11,158 nucleotides of DNA, taken from contig SCUC01000600.1 in the NCBI GenBank assembly GCA_004322375.1, positions 1-11,158 on the forward strand. The letters run 5' to 3'. This DNA comes from Bacteroidota bacterium. GTDB taxonomy: Bacteria > Bacteroidota > Ignavibacteria > UBA10030 > SZUA-254. The position numbers and the translations under genes are program-made. Numbering within the stretch: position 1 is the first letter of the stretch; every line of letters begins with the position of its first letter. This document shows positions 7,037 through 11,158 of this stretch, piece by piece. The notes below the pieces were generated by a model, which saw only the letters and a list, made by a program, of their open reading frames with translations, searched no databases and was not told the DNA's origin.

Positions 7037-7150
7037 CGTCACCATAAATGATAACGCTACAAATATTCAAGTCCTGTAAACAGGACTAATTAGGCAAAGT
7101 CCGATTTATCGGACTTGGAATTTTATAGCGTGACCGTTTATGGTCATGCT
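7031..7150. repeat. Cluster of four REP/BIME-like palindromes after ruvB
   Basis: Four stem-loops lie in a row. A: 9-bp stem 7031–7039 / 7054–7062, including the ruvB stop. B: AGTCCTG-TAAA-CAGGACT, 7070–7087. C: AAGTCCGA-TTTA-TCGGACTT, 7097–7116. D: AGCGTGACC / GGTCATGCT, 7127–7135 and 7142–7150, loop GTTTAT. B and C are variants of one family (AGTCC..TWWA..GGACT). A is related to the reverse complement of D (shared TAGCGT and TTTATGGT). All loops hold TTTA or TAAA. The layout is like bacterial interspersed mosaic elements. It could also end ruvB transcription, though no uniform U-tract follows. Confidence 0.7.
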
Positions 7151-7222
7151 GTTGAGTGTTTAATTTTATCTATTTTTATCAAAGAGCTTCATGAATTTTT
7201 AAACTAAAAAGAAAATTAAATC

Positions 7223-7435
7223 ATGAATAATCAATATACAGCAATAATAAAGCAAGAAGACAAATGGTGGATTGGGTGGATTGAAGAAATCCCTGGCGTT
7301 AATTGTCAGGAAACGACTCGAACTGAATGAATAGAAACCTTGCAAATTACCCTGCGCGAAGCATTGGAAATCAATAAACAATATGCTTTAACTGCTGCCG
7401 GTAGTAACTATGAGGTAGCACTAGTTACCATATGA
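7223..7435 (+). pseudogene. hicB: HicB-family antitoxin, broken by in-frame TGA
   Basis: Codon by codon from the ATG at 7223 this encodes a short HicB-type antitoxin (KWWIGWIEEIPGVNCQETTRTE), then TGA at 7328–7330 (codon 36). It then continues in frame (IETLQITLREALEINK ... NYEVALVTI) to a TGA at 7433–7435. The two halves join seamlessly in the same frame and the continuation is the expected helix (E-ETL..LREALE) of the HicB fold, so one substitution explains the defect. The ancestral codon was probably CGA or GGA. Intact HicB neutralises HicA and represses its own operon. The stop overlaps the hicA start as ATGA, the usual hicB–hicA coupling. ruvC, ruvA and the PPC gene end in TGA, so TGA is not recoded. 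A sequencing error is possible, but hicA is also broken. Confidence 0.8.
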
Positions 7436-7619
7436 AGCGAAATGAGTTGATTCGCTATCTTAATGCTCAAGGCTGTCTTTTCGTCAGAGAAGGGGCTCGA
7501 CATTCATGGTGGACTAACCCAAAACTAAATAAATATCACGTCATACTGAGATTAATGATCTTTTGGCGAAGAAAATATGTAAAGATTTAGGTATTACATA
7601 TTTTAAAGAGCAAAACTAA
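7432..7619 (+). pseudogene. hicA: HicA-family mRNA interferase toxin, frameshifted
   Basis: The ATG at 7432 begins a clear HicA N-terminus: KRNELIRYLNAQGC, then REGARHSWWTNPK. The His in RHS is the expected catalytic residue of the dsRBD-like toxin. After NPKLNKY the frame is lost near 7537. The family's C-terminus resumes in a different frame from 7539 (RHTEINDLLAKKICKDLGI) and ends at TAA 7617–7619. In the original frame translation runs to a TAG at 7588–7590 with unrelated residues. The segment between NP and RH is about 10 nt shorter than in typical HicA proteins, consistent with a small deletion. Intact HicA cleaves mRNA and stops translation; this copy should be inactive. The PPC gene begins at the very next base. 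Confidence 0.8.
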
Positions 7620-8054
7620 ATGAATGTTTATTCAATCAAACGCACAATCCTCGGTCAACTACCCACCGGCGCTGACCTGTACGAAAGCCTTACTCAAATC
7701 ATCCAGCGCGAAAATATTACGCTCGGAAGATTATCCGGCATCGGGGCTACAACACATGCCGTTATAGCATATTTTGACCAGATTGAAAAGAAATATTCAA
7801 CTCTTGAATTTCCCGACGGGATGGAAATAGTAAGCCTCAATGGAAATATCAGCATTCGCGATGGCAAGCCGTTTATCCATGCTCACATTGTGTTAAGCGA
7901 TGCTCAAGGAAAGGCTTTTGGCGGACATTTACTTCCCGGAACAAAAGTATTGGCATGTGAGGTGACAATTGATGAACTTGAAGGAGATGAACTGGTGCGC
8001 GAGTTTAATGAGAAAACGGGATTGGCGTTGTGGAAGGAGGGAAAATTAGTTTGA
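7620..8054 (+). CDS. PPC/DUF296-domain protein
   Basis: This 144-residue protein consists almost entirely of one PPC (plants and prokaryotes conserved, DUF296) domain. Recognisable pieces are LPTGADLYESLTQI (14–27), LGRLSGIGATTHAV (35–48), the strand LNGNISIRDGKPFIHAHIVLSD (73–94) and GGHLLPG (101–107). H87, H89 and H103 are the conserved His residues that can bind a metal in bacterial and archaeal members. The family forms trimers; plant homologues bind AT-rich DNA through an added AT-hook, which is absent here. Many bacterial members are annotated as DNA-binding without direct proof, so the role is open. The ATG directly follows the hicA remnant's stop (TAAATG). The end carries a strong AAGGAGG and its stop codon overlaps the start of the next gene, suggesting coupled expression. 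Confidence 0.85.
   Translation: MNVYSIKRTILGQLPTGADLYESLTQIIQRENITLGRLSGIGATTHAVIAYFDQIEKKYSTLEFPDGMEIVSLNGNISIRDGKPFIHAHIVLSDAQGKAFGGHLLPGTKVLACEVTIDELEGDELVREFNEKTGLALWKEGKLV
8034..8040 (+). promoter_or_regulatory. Strong Shine-Dalgarno that sets the start of the 8051 gene
   Basis: AAGGAGG lies inside the end of the PPC gene, 10 nt before the TTG at 8051. It is downstream of the alternative GTG at 8030, so it cannot serve that codon. Starting at 8051 also gives a cleaner signal peptide. Confidence 0.75.
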
Positions 8055-8815
8055 TTCCTCACTTAAAATTCATCGTTATAGCATTACTATTCTTGCCTCT
8101 ATTGGGCACTCAATCTATATACGGTCAGGAGGCAGATTCACTCGAGAAACAGGAAGAGCTGACTGAGGCATCACGAAACAGGCTCTTCTGGATGTCCACG
8201 GGAAAAATTTCTGCACCACATCGCGTTTCTATCGGTTTGTTTTCGTTTTTGGTACTTCAAGGAGGATATTCTCCGACAGATTTCTTACAATTAAACACCT
8301 CGTTAACATTTGGATATTGGTCATTAGGCTCGAAGTTTCAACTAATGCAAGAAACAGAATTTATCAGAGGAATATCAGTTGGCGCTGACATCGGGTTCTC
8401 CCCCCAATCTGAATCATTCGTTGTAACACGAGACCAACTCACTGCTTTTACTGTATCAGGGTCATTCGGCAATGAAAACGCTCAACTCCATCTTGCCTCA
8501 TTTATGGTTGTCCAACCGAACAAAACTTGGGAAAACACCTTGCCGCCTTCATTCCAAATAGGTTTTGACATTCAACTTGATAGGGATTCAAACCGACAAG
8601 CAAAACTAATGGCTGAATCATGGTGGGTGTATGAGCCGTCCCTAAAAAAATATGACGCTGCGATTATAATGATTGGTGGAAGATCCTACGGCAGGACATT
8701 TATCTTAGATGTTGCGGCTATGATAGGTCCTACACTCTGTTTTGGTCATTGTTCTTCAGCTTCGGGTTTAAGGCTTTTTCCTCTTCCGTATATTAATTTG
8801 ATGTGGTTTATTTAA
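8051..8815 (+). CDS. Secreted, probable outer-membrane barrel protein; paralogue 1 of 3
   Basis: I do not recognise a named family. From the TTG at 8051 (254 residues) the N-terminus is a signal peptide: K6, hydrophobic core 7–19, probable cleavage near IYG|QEA (25/26). A short charged linker follows, then NRLFWMSTGKI (43–53), YSPTDFLQL (73–81), SKFQLMQ and GISVGADIGF. Near the C-terminus are FQIGFDI (168–174) and GGRSYGRTFILDVAAM (209–224). The last residues are aromatic and hydrophobic (YINLMWFI), as in barrel proteins. The same blocks occur in the next two genes, so the three are paralogues. This copy is ~35–40 residues shorter, mostly in the middle and before FQIG. Its TTG overlaps the PPC stop (TTGA). 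Outer-membrane location is inferred from alternating strands and signal peptide, not from a domain match. Confidence 0.72.
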   Translation: MIPHLKFIVIALLFLPLLGTQSIYGQEADSLEKQEELTEASRNRLFWMSTGKISAPHRVSIGLFSFLVLQGGYSPTDFLQLNTSLTFGYWSLGSKFQLMQETEFIRGISVGADIGFSPQSESFVVTRDQLTAFTVSGSFGNENAQLHLASFMVVQPNKTWENTLPPSFQIGFDIQLDRDSNRQAKLMAESWWVYEPSLKKYDAAIIMIGGRSYGRTFILDVAAMIGPTLCFGHCSSASGLRLFPLPYINLMWFI

Positions 8816-8883
8816 GGAACCAACAAATGCGATAGTGTGTTTATATAGAAACCAACAATAACTTTTAACATTACGTAGGCTCA

Positions 8884-9771
8884 ATGAAAAAAGTCATCTG
8901 CTATACTCTTCTTCTTTTCGGAACACTCCCATCTCTATATTCATTCTCACTAGAGCCTGATACGTCTGAAGGCGCTATTACTACACATGTTACGGATCCG
9001 TCTTCCAACAAATTGTTCTTTATGCCGACAGGGCATATAACCGGAGAAGGAGACGTATCTATCACTTCTGTCAATGTACTTTTTCTTGACGTCGCTTATA
9101 CTCCAATAAACTTCCTGCAATTTGATGTTGCATGTGTTCTTCCAATTTTTGATTTGGTTGAGAATAAAGAACACGATAAGTTCTACTCCCTTGGAATGAA
9201 AGTACAATTGATAAAAGATTTTAGTATTGTTCAAGGTATAGCTATTGGAGGAGATGTTGTTCTGACAGGCAGCAAAGAGCAAAAGATGACACCAAACGGT
9301 CCCCTTAGTGACTATCAAGGAAATTTTGATGATTTATTTAGTATTCACTACCTGAGAACTCATCCTTTCGTAGGTTCATTCAATGTTGTAGCATCCTTTG
9401 GAGCGTCTTCTTTTCAGATTCATGGTAACGCCGCACATATATTATACTCGACTGAGTATCCTTATGATAGATACAGCTGGTATGATTTTGAATATCTTCG
9501 CAGTAACTATTCCCCTCCTCCTGAACCTTTGATTACGTATTTCCAGATTGGAATCGAATATGAATTTTTGATGAACACAAAAGGTATCGGATATAAATTT
9601 ATAGCTGAAACCTTTTTCAACAACACAAAGAACGCTTCTAATTTCATGACTACCGGTTTCCGGTTATATGGGCGCTCCGCCTCATTAGATATTGCCCTTC
9701 TTTCAGATGAATTAAAACTCATTGACTCAGAGCCGATTATTCCCTACTTTGCAATCAAATATAAATTTTAG
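8884..9771 (+). CDS. Secreted, probable outer-membrane barrel protein; paralogue 2 of 3
   Basis: A 295-residue protein with a signal peptide (KK at 2–3, hydrophobic core 5–16, likely cleavage near LYS|FSL). Conserved blocks are NKLFFMPTGHI (42–52), YTPINFLQF (72–80), MKVQLIKD with GIAIGGDV (105–125), FQIGIEYEF (220–228), KFIAETFF (238–245) and GFRLYGRSASLDIA (258–271). It ends IKYKF; a C-terminal Phe is typical of the signal recognised by the barrel assembly machinery. A central Tyr-, Asp- and Pro-rich stretch (~130–215) is variable between paralogues and probably forms long surface loops. The ATG at 8884 is chosen because it opens the signal peptide; its upstream SD is weak. It lies 68 bp after paralogue 1. 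Substrate or function cannot be told from the sequence. Confidence 0.75.
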   Translation: MKKVICYTLLLFGTLPSLYSFSLEPDTSEGAITTHVTDPSSNKLFFMPTGHITGEGDVSITSVNVLFLDVAYTPINFLQFDVACVLPIFDLVENKEHDKFYSLGMKVQLIKDFSIVQGIAIGGDVVLTGSKEQKMTPNGPLSDYQGNFDDLFSIHYLRTHPFVGSFNVVASFGASSFQIHGNAAHILYSTEYPYDRYSWYDFEYLRSNYSPPPEPLITYFQIGIEYEFLMNTKGIGYKFIAETFFNNTKNASNFMTTGFRLYGRSASLDIALLSDELKLIDSEPIIPYFAIKYKF

Positions 9772-9774
9772 AAC

Positions 9775-9780
9775 GGAGGT
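9775..9780 (+). other. Isolated strong SD sequence without a gene
   Basis: GGAGGT lies just after the paralogue 2 stop but 63 nt before the next real start (9844). The only nearby starts, GTG 9779 and TTG 9799, meet stops within a few codons. It may be a relic of an earlier start region or chance. Confidence 0.3.
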
Positions 9781-9843
9781 GTACTAGCATAGGCTAAATT
9801 GATACCATTTTTTCTATGATGTTAAACAATGTAGAGTATTTTT

Positions 9844-10710
9844 ATGGTTACAAAATCGGCAGTCAGCTTGTTATTATTCCTTCTGGGATTAGTATTTTCG
9901 TTCGCTCAATCTCCTGATTCGTCAGGAACTACATTAACGCAAGTTACCGACCCGCTTCAAAACCGGTTGTTTATTATGCCGACTGGAAAGATTTTAGAGG
10001 AAGGACGAGTTACCTTAACAACAATTGATGTTTTTCTTCTGCAGGCATTCTATTCGCCCACAGACTATTTACAAATTAACGTAGGAGGCGTATTACCTGT
10101 ACATCATTTCGTATCCGGATATGAAAGCGAAAGCTATTTTTCTTATGGAACGAAATTTCAGCTTCTCCGGCAATCAGGTTTATTTCAAGGCTTATCTCTC
10201 GGCGCAGATGTTAGTTATTATGGAAAGCGCAGAGCGCCTTATACCACTTCGTATGGTAATGCTCCTGACGGAGATTATTATTCCGGCGCTTTTGACAATA
10301 TCATGAATAACCTAATACTTCGCGCAAACTCCTTGGTAGCTTCGTTTAATGTTGCAGCATCAATTGAATTTGATGCTTTGCAGGCACATTGTAATATTGA
10401 CCAACTATATTTTCAATTTGCTCCTATGATTGATCCTATTGATGAAACATTGCCAATGCCGAGCTTTTTTCAAGTCGGCTTTGCATACGATTTGGGAACT
10501 ATCCAGCGCCATACCGGATTAAAATTTATCGCCGAAGCATTGCTTTCAAATCAAAATCCAAAAGGACCGATTGAACTATCGGCATTATGTCCAGGAATGA
10601 GAATATACAGCAAATCTTTAGTATTGGATATTGCCATACTTGTCGAAAAAGAGGCAGAGATGAATTATAGAATACATTATCCTTATATTGGTCTTAATTT
10701 CTTTCTATAG
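9844..10710 (+). CDS. Secreted, probable outer-membrane barrel protein; paralogue 3 of 3
   Basis: A 288-residue protein with a signal peptide (K4, hydrophobic core 6–20, likely cleavage SFA|QSP at 21/22). Shared blocks are VTDPLQNRLFIMPTGKI (34–50), YSPTDYLQI (70–78), TKFQLLRQ and GLSLGADV (103–123), SFNVAAS (167–173), FQVGFAYDL (209–217), LKFIAEALL (226–234) and GMRIYSKSLVLDIA (251–264). It ends YIGLNFFL. It is closest to paralogue 2, sharing the VTDP prefix, the SFNV.AS block and similar length. The ATG at 9844 has only a weak SD; upstream in-frame extension is blocked by a TGA at 9814–9816. It could be co-transcribed with paralogue 2 (72-bp gap) or have its own promoter. Function unknown. 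Confidence 0.75.
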   Translation: MVTKSAVSLLLFLLGLVFSFAQSPDSSGTTLTQVTDPLQNRLFIMPTGKILEEGRVTLTTIDVFLLQAFYSPTDYLQINVGGVLPVHHFVSGYESESYFSYGTKFQLLRQSGLFQGLSLGADVSYYGKRRAPYTTSYGNAPDGDYYSGAFDNIMNNLILRANSLVASFNVAASIEFDALQAHCNIDQLYFQFAPMIDPIDETLPMPSFFQVGFAYDLGTIQRHTGLKFIAEALLSNQNPKGPIELSALCPGMRIYSKSLVLDIAILVEKEAEMNYRIHYPYIGLNFFL

Positions 10711-10795
10711 CAGTTTTTAGTTTTATTTTGTCAATCCCATAGATTTGGTTATCTTTTCGGGAGAAATAATGAACAAATAACAATATCTTTCATAC

Positions 10796-10933
10796 ATGAA
10801 TGCCTTAACTTTAGATATTGAGTCAAATTATATAGAGAAATTAGAATCCATCGCCCAAACCCGGGGTGAAGCAACCGATCAATTGCTCTCAAAAATTATT
10901 CATGATTATATTGCACGTATTGTTTCTTTCTAA
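10796..10933 (+). CDS. Small ribbon-helix-helix-like protein (orphan antitoxin candidate)
   Basis: A 45-residue ORF. It opens with a β-strand-like stretch (NALTLDIE), then helix YIEKLESIAQTRG, a turn, and helix EATDQLLSKIIHDYIARI. This is the layout of the ribbon-helix-helix (CopG/VapB-type) DNA-binding fold. An in-frame TAA at 10778–10780 blocks upstream extension. Antitoxins of this type normally have a C-terminal tail that binds a toxin; this one stops right after the second helix, and no toxin gene follows. It may be a truncated remnant or a stand-alone regulator. There is no clear SD. Moderate to low confidence that it is expressed. Confidence 0.45.
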   Translation: MNALTLDIESNYIEKLESIAQTRGEATDQLLSKIIHDYIARIVSF

Positions 10934-10950
10934 AGATAAATTAAACCCCT

Positions 10951-11158
10951 ATGCCACTCGATAAAGACCTCCAATCCATTCAGGAAATGCGTGACCTTGT
11001 GCAGAAAGCCAAGGAAGCTCAGCTCGAATTTCGCGCGTATGACCAAACACGCGTTGACCGCATCTGCAAGGCGATGGCAGACGCGGGATTTGAAGCAGCC
11101 GAACGACTCGGCAGGCTCGCCCACGAAGAAACGGGCTTCGGAAAGCCGGAAGATAAAC
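10951..11158 (+). CDS. Aldehyde dehydrogenase family protein, N-terminal part (runs off window)
   Basis: The frame from the ATG at 10951 stays open to the window end (69 complete codons). The sequence SIQEMRDLVQKAKEAQLEFR, then a Q..VDRI..AMADAGFEAAERL block, then HEETGFGKPEDK, matches the N-terminal region of NAD(P)-dependent aldehyde dehydrogenases. It is most like the CoA-acylating acetaldehyde dehydrogenase branch (EutE/AdhE N-terminus style). The catalytic Cys and the cofactor motifs lie beyond the window, so the substrate is undecided. No strong SD is visible (AAATTAAACCCCT precedes the ATG). It is 17 bp after the small ribbon-helix-helix ORF. Codon use returns to the GC-richer style of the recJ/ruv region. 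Confidence 0.8.
   Translation, partial: MPLDKDLQSIQEMRDLVQKAKEAQLEFRAYDQTRVDRICKAMADAGFEAAERLGRLAHEETGFGKPEDK

Noticed and set aside
7328..7330. The in-frame TGA in hicB as selenocysteine or a recoded stop
   Set aside because: ruvC, ruvA and the PPC gene end normally with TGA, HicB is not a selenoprotein family, and the adjacent hicA is broken too, so simple decay fits better.
8030..8050. GTG at 8030 as the start of paralogue 1
   Set aside because: The strong SD lies downstream of it, and it would add seven residues in front of a good signal peptide.
10769..10780. ATG after GGGAGA as a gene start
   Set aside because: It reaches a TAA after three codons and cannot extend into the ribbon-helix-helix ORF.

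Overview
The window looks like a contiguous piece of chromosome from a bacterium of moderate GC content that starts genes with ATG and TTG and stops them with TAA, TAG and TGA. The closest fit is the FCB group (Bacteroidota / Ignavibacteria-like). This is inferred from the protein style, the nif3–zinc-ribbon–rnpB neighbourhood, and a family of secreted barrel-like proteins carrying an N(R/K)LF.MPTG motif. No rRNA is present to confirm the placement, so treat it as tentative.

Positions 1–7036 are conserved housekeeping sequence, all on the + strand. They hold the 3' part of a Nif3-family metal protein, a coiled-coil/zinc-ribbon protein, the RNase P RNA (rnpB), recJ, yebC, and then ruvC, ruvA and ruvB. 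recJ and yebC are 5 bp apart and ruvC/ruvA overlap by 4 bp, so these are probable co-transcription units. The theme is recombination and repair: RecJ resects 5' ends, RuvAB migrates Holliday junctions and RuvC cuts them. The yebC–ruvC and ruvA–ruvB gaps are filled with degenerate repeats of 7–8 nt units (core GGTGAGT / GGTTAAT) on both strands.

Positions 7031–7619 are decayed accessory sequence. Four consecutive palindromes of two related families (REP/BIME-like) begin on the ruvB stop codon. A HicB–HicA toxin–antitoxin pair follows in which both genes are broken: hicB by an in-frame TGA and hicA by a frameshift.

Positions 7620–10710 carry a PPC/DUF296-domain protein whose stop codon overlaps the TTG start of the first of three tandem, divergent paralogues. 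Each paralogue has a signal peptide and conserved blocks typical of small outer-membrane barrel proteins. This triplet is the least described part of the window. After it come a 45-residue ribbon-helix-helix-like ORF and the 5' end of an aldehyde dehydrogenase gene that runs off the window.

I found no new defence or mobile system. The items most worth following are the tandem secreted-protein family, the two intergenic repeat families and the dead hicBA locus.
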